Shown here piece by piece: positions 1 to 6,546 of a DNA stretch of 23,066 nucleotides. The position numbers and the translations under genes were made by a program. Below the pieces are notes generated by a model. The model was given only the letters and a program-made list of their open reading frames with translations. It did not search any database and was not told where the DNA came from. The DNA is from UBA11524 sp045132495 (GTDB lineage Bacteria; Bacillota; Clostridia; Christensenellales; Aristaeellaceae): the NCBI GenBank assembly GCA_045132495.1, contig JBGUSK010000135.1, forward strand, positions 1 through 23,066, in the 5' to 3' direction. Positions within the stretch are counted from its first letter, which is position 1. The number at the start of each line of letters is the position of its first letter.

Positions 1-686
1 TCCAGGGTTGCATCGAAGCAGCCGTCCTCGTTTTCGGTGACGGGGGCCGCCAGACGGATGCAGGGCGCCACATAGAGCTGTCCGCGCCAGAAATCCTGGC
101 TGGAGCAGCCGCACAGGGGGATGGTCAGCGTGACGGTGGCGTGTCCAGTCCGGCAGCGACCGGCACAGTCACGCACCTGTACAGCGACGGGGACAGTCAC
201 CCTCAGCAGCTGCTGACGGCACTCGCTGATTTGCTCCCAGGTGGCCTGGCCGCTGACGGTAACGCACACCAGGGTGAGAGGAGATTCTGCGCAGTCGGGA
301 ATATCATCTACGCACAGGGTCTGGGTGATGCGGCGCTGGAATGTACGACCGATGGATACATAGCGCGGAACAAGGTATCCGCTGTTTCCGGTGAAGCAGG
401 GGTCGGTGCAGCCGCCGCAGGTACAGGGAGAATTGCCGCAAATGCTGCATGCGCCGTCACAGGAATGATTGCACTGGCCGCAGCCCCAGCTGCTGCAGTC
501 CCAGCGGTTGCAGCGGCTGCAGGTGCAGCCGGCGCCGACATTACCCCAGGGAGCATAGGGATTGCAGGCTGGCGTGCCGTCGCTGGCGACACAGCCGCAG
601 TTGTTGTTGCAGCCGCAGCCCCAGTTGCCGCGGCAGGAAACCCAGGAGCCGTGGCGTCCGCAGGAGAGAGAATTGCAATTGCTCAT
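1..686 (-). CDS. Cysteine/glycine-rich protein, function unknown (C-terminus off the window)
   Basis: This reading frame runs open from ATG at 686 through the left edge, giving 228 complete codons. A GGAGG lies eight bases before the ATG. The first 97 residues hold 21 cysteines, spaced among Gly, Asn, Ser and Trp, with many CxC and CxxC pairs (for example C24/C26, C30/C32, C54/C56/C59, C88/C90/C93). From about residue 101 the composition changes to an ordinary, probably beta-rich domain with scattered cysteines (YLVPRYVSIGRTF, then QQLLRVTVPVAVQVRDCAGR). There is no signal peptide or membrane segment at the N-terminus. The layout of a Cys-rich head and a globular tail recalls spore-coat or surface-layer proteins of Clostridia, but I do not recognise a named family. 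It lies downstream of the yajC terminator, so it is probably its own transcription unit. The opposite-strand Ala-rich frame over the same bases is a shadow. Confidence 0.8.
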   Translation of the reverse strand, partial: MSNCNSLSCGRHGSWVSCRGNWGCGCNNNCGCVASDGTPACNPYAPWGNVGAGCTCSRCNRWDCSSWGCGQCNHSCDGACSICGNSPCTCGGCTDPCFTGNSGYLVPRYVSIGRTFQRRITQTLCVDDIPDCAESPLTLVCVTVSGQATWEQISECRQQLLRVTVPVAVQVRDCAGRCRTGHATVTLTIPLCGCSSQDFWRGQLYVAPCIRLAAPVTENEDGCFDATL

Positions 687-764
687 AGCATGCGCCTCCG
701 ATACATGGTCAGTTGGAGTGGTCCCACTGCCATCCTATGCAGGGCGGGAACAGAGGTGCAGGCA

Positions 765-792
765 TAAAAAAGACCCGGCTCTACGCCAGGTC
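765..792 (-). terminator. Rho-independent terminator of yajC
   Basis: Read on the minus strand, GACC-T-GGC pairs with GCC-G-GGTC around a five-base loop and is followed by six to seven T. It lies 9 bases past the yajC stop codon. Confidence 0.75.
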
Positions 793-801
793 AGAAAAGG
801 C

Positions 802-1194
802 TTAGTTCAGGGACTGGGACTCGTTCTCGATGGTCACATCTTCCACGGAACGGATGGCCCAGCGGGCAACGACCATGCTCAGGTTGTCACGGCCCACGGA
901 CAGGGTGATGGTGTCATCCTTGATGTCCATGATGGTGCCGTAGATGCCGCCGATGGTGCAGACGCGGTCGCCGCGCTTGAGGGCGTCCAGCATGGCCTTT
1001 TCCTTCTTGCGGCGCTTGCGCTCGGGGCGGATCATCAGGAAGTACATCAGCACGACCATGATCAGGATGGGGGACATCTGCAGCAGCATGTGCACGATGC
1101 CCTGACCGGCAGTCATCTCGGCTGCGGCAGGATCAACGGGGGTCTCCTCGGCGATGGCGGTGGCAACGCCCAGCAGCTTGTAGATCAGTTCCAT
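802..1194 (-). CDS. yajC: Preprotein translocase accessory subunit YajC
   Basis: The 130-residue protein has the YajC layout: one membrane segment at about residues 36-55, then the basic turn RPERKRRKK, then a small cytoplasmic domain with the family pattern LKRGDRV.TIGGIYGTI. YajC associates with SecDF next to the SecYEG channel at the cytoplasmic membrane. The start is supported by AAAGGAG ten bases upstream of ATG 1194. The N-terminal extension before the membrane helix (about 35 residues) is somewhat longer than usual and is Ala/Glu/Pro-rich. secD, secF and tgt, its frequent neighbours, are not in the window. A strong promoter lies directly upstream and a terminator directly downstream, so it appears to be transcribed alone. 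Confidence 0.92.
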   Translation of the reverse strand: MELIYKLLGVATAIAEETPVDPAAAEMTAGQGIVHMLLQMSPILIMVVLMYFLMIRPERKRRKKEKAMLDALKRGDRVCTIGGIYGTIMDIKDDTITLSVGRDNLSMVVARWAIRSVEDVTIENESQSLN

Positions 1195-1243
1195 AAGTGG
1201 GGTTCTCCTTTCAATTGCGGTGTGCTTTACAGCATCGCCAAGA

Positions 1244-1272
1244 ATTATAACATATTTTTCTCATCCTCACAA
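1244..1272 (-). promoter_or_regulatory. Promoter of yajC
   Basis: On the minus strand, TTGTGA (1272-1267) and TATAAT (1249-1244) are separated by 17 bases. The -10 box lies about 50 bases before the yajC start. Confidence 0.75.
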
Positions 1273-1439
1273 GGGGGAATTTTCCCTTCGGCCTTCAGGA
1301 ATGAAAATAAATGAGAAAATTTTCAGCAGGATGAAATGTTTTGGCTCGTTGATGCGTCTTTATAGTGAGGGACATTTGTGCTTTCGAACGTCTGGAGAGG
1401 GCTTTGAGCCGTCAGATTGTATCATTCGTGTACAAAGAC

Positions 1440-1468
1440 TTGAAATGCAGGTTGATTCCGGATACAAT
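1440..1468 (+). promoter_or_regulatory. Promoter of the GIIGGADGPT secreted protein gene
   Basis: TTGAAA (1440-1445), a 17-base spacer and TACAAT (1463-1468) precede the start codon at 1502 by 33 bases. The remaining bases 1273-1439, between this and the divergent yajC promoter, hold no gene that I can support. Confidence 0.7.
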
Positions 1469-1501
1469 AGCGTTGACAAAACACAAGCAGGAGGTATTGA
1501 C

Positions 1502-3259
1502 ATGAAGAAATTGCTTTGCATCATCCTGGCGCTCATGCTGCCGCTGATTGCAGTAGGAGAGGAAACGGCCGTCGGCATCATCGGCGGCGCAGACGGCCCG
1601 ACGTCCTTGTTTGTTACAGACAGCCTTGCCCTGCCTGGCATACTGGGCGAAAAAGCATTGGCTGCTGGTAGAAAGGTCACCACCACGATGAAGGTGACGG
1701 AGTTTTCCGGCCTGGATCTTGGCAGTGCGCTGGATAATCAGGCCTTCCAGGAGATTCTCCGGGCGATGACCATCGTGACCGCTGATCAGGGGGATGAAAA
1801 GAGCCTGACCCTTCAAATGGGCGGCAAGGATGTGCTGAATCTCGGCATGGCTCTGAATGGCAAGGATGCTTATATCCTCACCAATCTTCTGGGCAGCGCC
1901 ATCGTGGTCAATGAAGCGGAGGTGGAAGGTCTCATCTCCCGCGTGCTGGATATGCTGGTGCGCATGGACGTCATGTCCAGCAGCGAAGCGAAGACACTGA
2001 ACAGCCAGATCCAGATGTTCGCCGGGATGCTTGCGCAGGAGCAGGTCGTTCCTGTGGAAACTGTTGACCTGATGGCCGAGCTGGAAAAACTGGATTATTC
2101 CGCCATTGAGGAATCCTTCGCCCTGGCATACAGCAAGGTTGTCGAAGTCGAAGCGCCTGTGGTGCCCCGGATGTGTGACCCCGCTGTGCGCGGAGCAACC
2201 GCCTCTGTCACCAATGAAGAATTGGCAGAAATCTCTCTTCTGCTGTGCCAGTTCGTGCTGGATAACCCTCAGATCAAGGATTTCCTGAGCGAGCAGATGG
2301 ATCTCCCCACCGAGGCTGAACTGACCGCGCAGTGGGAAAGCAGCGGCATGTTCTACAAGGCACTGGGCATCTATACGGATGAGGCGGCTTTCCGTGCTTC
2401 TCAGAAGACGGTCGACAGCTTCATGGCGGAGGTCATGGAGGAAATCCGTACGACCAAGGTGATCGAAGGCGAATATGTTATCTCCGCCTATACCGACGCA
2501 GAGGGCAAGCTGGTCTACATAACCATTGATCTGCCGCTGTATGTGGAAGAGGAAGCTGCCCACGAACATGCCGCCGAAGAAACGGAAGTGCAGACGACGG
2601 GCCGGGTGATGCCGATCAATGCGGTCTATACCCGCCAGACTGTCGCGGACGGCGTGAGCCATGTGTGTAATATCAATATAGATGGCGATGTTCTGTCCAC
2701 TGACATGCTGGTGCGGGAGGATGAGACTTTATTCGCCCTGTATGTGACGGAACCGGACGATGAGCCCATTAAGTTCATGGATGTAGTAGTCAGGAAGGTG
2801 GATGACATCCTGAATGTGGAAGCCAACATCTATGACGGTCCCGATCAGAAGGTGCTTTCCCTGCAGCTGGAGGGCGAGTGTGAGTTTACGGATGTGCGCA
2901 GCTACCTGTCCGGCAAGCTCGCCGTGACGGTATATGAGGAGGTCGAAGGCGAAAATGCCGAGACGACGCTCGCAATGGAGCTGAGCACGGACACGGCCAT
3001 CAACGGTGTTGACTTCTTCGGTGTGAGCAAGTTTGCGATGCAGGCGGACGATGTTCGCTTCGCCATGCAGATGGATTATGCAACCGCTGATCCGGAGGAA
3101 ACTATCATGTCCGGTGCGGTGATCCGTCCGGCGGAGCTGGATGAGGCAGCCTTCACCTCCTGGTTCATCAGCGTGTTCAAGAACGTGAACCTCTGGCAGG
3201 CCAATTTCCTGGATGCGCTGCCGGAAAGCATGCTCAAGCTGGTGCTCTTCGAAAAGTAA
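1502..3259 (+). CDS. Secreted protein of unknown function with an OadB-like GIIGGADGPT motif at its mature N-terminus
   Basis: I place the start at ATG 1502 (585 residues) because AGGAGG ends seven bases before it and the typical signal peptide MKKLLCIILALMLPLIAVG begins there; the frame stays open further upstream but has no comparable start. Cleavage is plausible after residue 19. Residues 25-34 read GIIGGADGPT, followed by SLFVTDSLAL, closely matching the sodium-binding region of the oxaloacetate decarboxylase beta subunit encoded at 16292-17746 (GIIGGADGPT, AIWLTGKLAP). The rest is an acidic, probably beta-rich extracytoplasmic protein with no further membrane segment; parts such as LTLQMGGKDVLNLGMALNGK loosely recall LolA/LppX-type folds, but I make no assignment. 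An automatic annotation as a decarboxylase subunit would be wrong. A terminator follows directly. Confidence 0.85.
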   Translation: MKKLLCIILALMLPLIAVGEETAVGIIGGADGPTSLFVTDSLALPGILGEKALAAGRKVTTTMKVTEFSGLDLGSALDNQAFQEILRAMTIVTADQGDEKSLTLQMGGKDVLNLGMALNGKDAYILTNLLGSAIVVNEAEVEGLISRVLDMLVRMDVMSSSEAKTLNSQIQMFAGMLAQEQVVPVETVDLMAELEKLDYSAIEESFALAYSKVVEVEAPVVPRMCDPAVRGATASVTNEELAEISLLLCQFVLDNPQIKDFLSEQMDLPTEAELTAQWESSGMFYKALGIYTDEAAFRASQKTVDSFMAEVMEEIRTTKVIEGEYVISAYTDAEGKLVYITIDLPLYVEEEAAHEHAAEETEVQTTGRVMPINAVYTRQTVADGVSHVCNINIDGDVLSTDMLVREDETLFALYVTEPDDEPIKFMDVVVRKVDDILNVEANIYDGPDQKVLSLQLEGECEFTDVRSYLSGKLAVTVYEEVEGENAETTLAMELSTDTAINGVDFFGVSKFAMQADDVRFAMQMDYATADPEETIMSGAVIRPAELDEAAFTSWFISVFKNVNLWQANFLDALPESMLKLVLFEK

Positions 3260-3267
3260 TCTAATTT

Positions 3268-3291
3268 GGGAGAGGGAGACCTCTCCCTTTT
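3268..3291 (+). terminator. Rho-independent terminator after the secreted protein gene
   Basis: GGGAGAGG, a GAGA loop and CCTCTCCC form a perfect 8-bp stem followed by TTTT. Confidence 0.85.
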
Positions 3292-3306
3292 CATGTGTGC
3301 AAAATC

Positions 3307-3335
3307 TTGCAATCTGCGGGGAAAAGTGGTATAAT
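3307..3335 (+). promoter_or_regulatory. Promoter of the CNNM/CorC operon
   Basis: TTGCAA (3307-3312), a 17-base spacer and a perfect TATAAT (3330-3335). Transcription would start near 3342, leaving a leader of about 110 bases before the GTG at 3452. Confidence 0.8.
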
Positions 3336-3341
3336 CTATTG

Positions 3342-3451
3342 TGGTATGCTTCACCAACTGCGAAGACACGAGTCCGCCGTTCTTCGGTTGCATACCCGAT
3401 GTGCGGACATACTGCGGAACATTCCGCACCGAATTAAAGGAGGTAATCTCT
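3342..3451 (+). promoter_or_regulatory. Structured 5' leader, candidate cis-regulatory RNA
   Basis: The leader starts almost exactly with a long hairpin: GGTATGC (3343-3349) pairs with GCATACC (3390-3396), enclosing CGAAGA (3361-3366) with TCTTCG (3381-3386). The apical loop carries GTCCGC (3372-3377), complementary to GCGGAC (3403-3408), which would make a pseudoknot. Downstream, GTGCGGA (3401-3407) and TGCGGAA (3413-3419) compete for the same partner TTCCGCAC (3422-3429). The last stem ends seven bases before the AAAGGAGG ribosome binding site, and no T-run follows, so translational rather than terminator control would be expected. I do not recognise a known riboswitch class. The base pairing is seen directly; the regulatory role is inferred. 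Confidence 0.5.
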
Positions 3452-4819
3452 GTGTCTGCCGACCCATGGGGCCCGCTACTGCTTCAGCTTGTTCTGATCC
3501 TGATCAACGGATGGTTTGCCGCGACGGAAGTTGCGATCTTGTCTCTTAATGAACTCAAGCTCCGCGCCGATGCGGAGGAAGGGGATAAGACCGCTGCAAA
3601 GCTGCTCAAGCTGTCCGAGGCCCCCAACAAGTTCCTTTCCACCATCCAGGTGTGCATCACCCTGGCCGGCTTCCTTGGTTCTGCCTTTGCGGCGGAGGCG
3701 TTTTCTGACCCGCTGACCCAGGCACTCATCCAAGCCGGCGTAAAGATCGATACGGAAATTCTGGACACCCTGTGCGTGGTGGGCATCACTCTTGTCCTGT
3801 CCTACTTCACCCTTGTCCTTGGTGAGCTGACCCCCAAGCGCATCGCCATGCATTACCCGGATAAAATGGCGCGCATGGGCTTGAAGGTCATCATCGTCTG
3901 CTCGGCCGTGTTCCGCCCGGTGGTGTGGCTGCTGTCGGTGAGCACAAACGGTCTCTTGCGTCTGCTGGGCATCGATCCCAATGCGGACGAAGAGGAGGTC
4001 ACCGAGGAGGATATCCGTGCCCTGGTTGATATGGGCGAGGAGTCCGGCGCGATCGAAGAGGCGGAGAAGGAGATGATTGAGAACATCTTCGAATTCAACA
4101 ATCTTACCGCTGAAAACGTCATGACTCACCGTACCGATGTGACCGCCATTTGGGTGGATGAGGAGTGGGACGTGATCCTGCAGACCATCCGCGAGACTGG
4201 TCTGAGCCGTTTTCCTGTCTATCAGGAGGACATGGACGACATCATCGGCACGCTGAATACCCGTGTGTTCCTGCTCAACATGCAGACGGAAAAGCCTCGC
4301 ACGGTTCGCGAAATGCTGCGCGAAGCCTACTTTGTGCCCAGCACTGTGCAGGCGGATCAGCTTTTCCGCAACATGCAGCTCAAGAAGATCCACATGGCCA
4401 TCGTTATTGACGAATACGGCGGCATGAGCGGTATCGTCACGATGGAGGACCTGCTGGAGGAGATCGTCGGCAACATTTACGACGAGTTCGATCCCCAGGC
4501 CGAGGCGGAGATCGTCCGCGTGGATGATGAAACCTGGCGCATTTCCGGTCAGGCGGCGCTGAGCGATGTATCCGATGCGCTGGATGTGGAGCTCCCGCTG
4601 GAGGAGGATTACGACACGCTGGGCGGTCTGATCTTCAGCCAGTTCACATTGATTCCTGAAGATGGCAGCCATCCCGAGGTGGACTGCTATGGGCTGCACA
4701 TCGTTGTGGAGAAGATTGAAGATCACCGCGTGGAGACGGCACTTGTGTCGAAACTGCCGGAGGAAAACGAAGCTGCCGAGGAGGAAACCGACCGAAAGTC
4801 GGATTCTGAGGAGGAGTGA
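3452..4819 (+). CDS. CNNM/DUF21-CBS-CorC domain membrane protein (hemolysin C-like family)
   Basis: The start is GTG 3452, placed by AAAGGAGG eight bases upstream; the frame is open further 5' only through the leader RNA. The 455-residue length is normal for the family. Domains in order: a DUF21/CNNM membrane domain (about residues 8-170, with the conserved ELTPKR at 125-130), a linker with the acidic helix EEAEKEMIENIFEF, paired CBS domains (about 220-345, with ENVMTHRTDV and SGIVTMEDLLEEIVG) and a C-terminal CorC_HlyC domain (about 355-440), then a Glu-rich tail. Members are linked to magnesium or cobalt efflux and tolerance (CorC, MpfA, CNNM); the older name hemolysin is misleading. The structured leader upstream suggests that expression responds to some signal. 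The YcxB-like gene follows two bases later and is surely co-transcribed. Confidence 0.9.
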   Translation: MSADPWGPLLLQLVLILINGWFAATEVAILSLNELKLRADAEEGDKTAAKLLKLSEAPNKFLSTIQVCITLAGFLGSAFAAEAFSDPLTQALIQAGVKIDTEILDTLCVVGITLVLSYFTLVLGELTPKRIAMHYPDKMARMGLKVIIVCSAVFRPVVWLLSVSTNGLLRLLGIDPNADEEEVTEEDIRALVDMGEESGAIEEAEKEMIENIFEFNNLTAENVMTHRTDVTAIWVDEEWDVILQTIRETGLSRFPVYQEDMDDIIGTLNTRVFLLNMQTEKPRTVREMLREAYFVPSTVQADQLFRNMQLKKIHMAIVIDEYGGMSGIVTMEDLLEEIVGNIYDEFDPQAEAEIVRVDDETWRISGQAALSDVSDALDVELPLEEDYDTLGGLIFSQFTLIPEDGSHPEVDCYGLHIVVEKIEDHRVETALVSKLPEENEAAEEETDRKSDSEEE

Positions 4820-4821
4820 GT

Positions 4822-5361
4822 ATGGGCGAGGCTGTCGAGACCAGGTTTGCAACCAGCGGGGAGCTGGACATGGAAACCAGCGTTGCCATTAATCTGCGTA
4901 CACTATGGAAGCCAAACGAACTCCGTAGGCTGTATATCTATTGCGGTGTGATTTTCACTCTGTCGTTGTATCTGTTGTACTTGCGAAGCGAACATGCTCC
5001 GATCATGGTCGTACTGTCTGTTCTGCTGATGGGGTTATTCATTTACTTGCCCATCAATGTGAAGAAAAGCAGCACAGTTCGATTCCATGAAACGGCACCT
5101 GATGGGAAGCTGGCATACACGTCTTCTTTCTGCGAAGATAAGCTTCTGCTTGTCAATCATACCAATGGCGGCAGCGGTGAGTTGTTGCTCTCTCAGGTGA
5201 AGAAAGTTGTCGCTGTGAAGGATGTGTGGGCCTTGATATCTAAAGGCAACATGATCTATCCTGTATTTGCCTCTCAACTTTCAGAAACCGACCAAAGGTC
5301 TGTTCTTGACTTGCTCAAGCAGAACAATCCGAAGATCAAGATTCAGATTTCCAAGAAATAA
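4822..5361 (+). CDS. YcxB-like membrane protein
   Basis: The chosen ATG 4822 (179 residues) lies two bases after the upstream stop, with GAGGAG inside the end of the preceding gene serving as ribosome binding site; a GTG at 4816 overlapping that stop is an alternative. The N-terminal 35 residues are cytoplasmic, then two hydrophobic segments follow (about 38-54 and 60-78), then a soluble C-terminal domain of about 95 residues with the YcxB-like pattern (SSFCEDKLLL, LLLSQVKKVVAVKDVWAL, GNMIYPVFASQLSE). The function of this family is unknown. Base composition looks lower in GC than the upstream gene. The assignment rests on overall layout and pattern, without a search. Confidence 0.7.
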   Translation: MGEAVETRFATSGELDMETSVAINLRTLWKPNELRRLYIYCGVIFTLSLYLLYLRSEHAPIMVVLSVLLMGLFIYLPINVKKSSTVRFHETAPDGKLAYTSSFCEDKLLLVNHTNGGSGELLLSQVKKVVAVKDVWALISKGNMIYPVFASQLSETDQRSVLDLLKQNNPKIKIQISKK

Positions 5362-5364
5362 AAC

Positions 5365-5400
5365 ACGGCGCAGTTCCCGCAAAGGAGCTGCGTCGTTCTT
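5365..5400 (+). terminator. Terminator of the CNNM/YcxB operon
   Basis: ACGGCGCAGTTCC pairs with GGAGCTGCGTCGT around CGCAAA, with one G-T pair and one mismatch, followed by a T-rich run (TTCTTC). Confidence 0.75.
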
Positions 5401-5407
5401 CTATGTT

Positions 5408-5437
5408 GTAGCACGGGAGGCAGGTTGCCGCCCCTAC
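5408..5437. repeat. Imperfect intergenic palindrome, candidate dispersed repeat
   Basis: GTAG (5408-5411) pairs with CTAC (5434-5437); inside, GGG and GGCA (5415-5422) pair with TGCC and CCC (5426-5433) around a three-base loop. Read on the minus strand it begins GTAGGGGCGGCAACC, a style of small palindrome often scattered between genes in gut Clostridia. Only one copy lies in this window, so its repeat status is inferred. Confidence 0.4.
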
Positions 5438-5476
5438 GATGCTGTTGGTCGAAGAAGTAAGTGGGTCGAAGACCCC

Positions 5477-6337
5477 TCAGTCCGCGTACTGCACAATTGC
5501 GCCCAACAACCCGGGACCGGTGTGGATCGCCAGCGCGGGGCTGACTGGAGCGATCATGTCAGACACCACATCCAGCTTTGCACGGAAGGTCTCCAGCAGC
5601 GTGCGGGCCTCCTCATAGGCGGAACCATGCACGATGGCAACGCGCACCTTGCGGCCCTGATAGCGCTTGAAAAATTCCTCCTGCATGGCAGAAAGCGCTT
5701 TGGCGAAACCGCGGGCCTTGACCAGTGTCGCATACACGCCGTCATCATTGACGTAAATAACCGGCTTGATCTGCAGCAAACTGCCGACCACGCCTTCTAC
5801 AAGGCCGATACGTCCGCCCTTGCGCAGGTATTCCAGCGTGCGGATGACGAATGCGCCAAGTTGATGCTTGCGCAGCTCCTTCAGCCGCTCGATCACGTCC
5901 TCTACGGACATGCCGCGCTCCAGACATTCGGCGGCTTCCAGAACCAGCAGGCCTGTTCCGCAGGAGAGGGTCTGGGCGTCCACCACGTCCACGTGGAGCT
6001 CTTCGGTTTCGTCTGCGAGAATGCTTACCATGTTGTAGGTGCCCGACAGGCTGCCGCTCATGCAGATGTGCAGGATGCGGGTCGCACCTTCATCGTGCAG
6101 CTGGCGGTAGAGGGCGCTGACATCCTCCGGCAGGGGGAGGGAGGTCTTGGGTAGTTCCGCCTTGAGGATCTCATACACCTGCTCGGAGTCGATCTCCACC
6201 CGGTCACGAAACTCTCCCTGGCTGGTCACCACACGCAGCGATACAAGGCGGATGTCATAGCGTTCCAGCTGCTCATCCAGCAGGTCGCAGGCGGTATCGG
6301 TCACCAGCGCCACGCGTTCATTGCCGATTACAAACAT
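5477..6337 (-). CDS. DegV family fatty-acid-binding protein
   Basis: The start is ATG 6337 (286 residues), with AAGGGGG nine bases upstream; a TTG at 6343 sits too close to that site. The protein has the two-domain DegV layout. It opens with VALVTDTACDL, contains the KTSLPLPEDV element that contacts the fatty-acid carboxylate in this family, then HICMSGSLSGTYN, and in the second half RTLEYLRKGGRIG and the HGSAYEEA region. DegV/FakB proteins hold a fatty acid and present it to the kinase FakA for phosphorylation to acyl phosphate; fakA is not in the window. The gene stands alone with its own promoter. No clear terminator was found; a GGGTC-TTC-GACCC hairpin after the stop lacks a T-run. Confidence 0.93.
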   Translation of the reverse strand: MFVIGNERVALVTDTACDLLDEQLERYDIRLVSLRVVTSQGEFRDRVEIDSEQVYEILKAELPKTSLPLPEDVSALYRQLHDEGATRILHICMSGSLSGTYNMVSILADETEELHVDVVDAQTLSCGTGLLVLEAAECLERGMSVEDVIERLKELRKHQLGAFVIRTLEYLRKGGRIGLVEGVVGSLLQIKPVIYVNDDGVYATLVKARGFAKALSAMQEEFFKRYQGRKVRVAIVHGSAYEEARTLLETFRAKLDVVSDMIAPVSPALAIHTGPGLLGAIVQYAD

Positions 6338-6371
6338 TCCCAAAGGCCCCCTTTTCGGTCAGGTTCATTTC

Positions 6372-6401
6372 ATTATACGCCTGCACAAGGGTACAAGTCA
6401 A
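6372..6401 (-). promoter_or_regulatory. Promoter of the DegV gene
   Basis: On the minus strand, TTGACT (6401-6396), an 18-base spacer and TATAAT (6377-6372), about 35 bases before the start codon. Confidence 0.75.
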
Positions 6402-6456
6402 TAAGGCATTTTTATGGAAAACGGATGAAACATCTGTAAATGTTTTGCTGCGGAGG

Positions 6457-6485
6457 TTGACAATTGCGGACGGATGTTTTACCAT
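6457..6485 (+). promoter_or_regulatory. Promoter of the SdrD B-repeat protein gene
   Basis: A perfect TTGACA (6457-6462), a 17-base spacer and TACCAT (6480-6485). The -10 is imperfect. An inverted repeat AAACAT (6428-6433) / ATGTTT (6440-6445) lies just upstream and could bind a regulator; that is inference. Confidence 0.55.
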
Positions 6486-6546
6486 GTTAGTTGTCGAATT
6501 ATGTAATGATCCGCTTATATGTGGATGGATTCGGAGGCACGACACA

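Noticed and set aside
141..767. Plus-strand Ala-rich reading frame of 208 codons
   Set aside because: It mirrors the cysteine-rich minus-strand gene (Cys codons TGC read as GCA for Ala on the other strand), lacks a ribosome binding site and has an artificial composition.
802..1194. Neighbourhood of a SCIFF-type ribosomal peptide next to yajC
   Set aside because: The cysteine-rich protein beside yajC is far longer than that peptide family and has no radical SAM maturase next to it in the window.
1412..2662. Long minus-strand frame opposite the secreted protein gene
   Set aside because: Third-position GC bias opens it; the plus-strand gene has promoter, ribosome binding site, signal peptide and terminator. 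The same holds for long antisense frames at 3476-4852, 6925-8709, 8905-10548, 17450-18973 and 19178-21172.
1502..3259. Calling the secreted protein a decarboxylase beta subunit
   Set aside because: Only the ten-residue motif matches; there are no membrane segments beyond the signal peptide and no other OadB signature.
5463..5476. GGGTC-TTC-GACCC hairpin after the DegV stop as a terminator
   Set aside because: The stem is only five pairs with a three-base loop, and no T-run follows on the minus strand.
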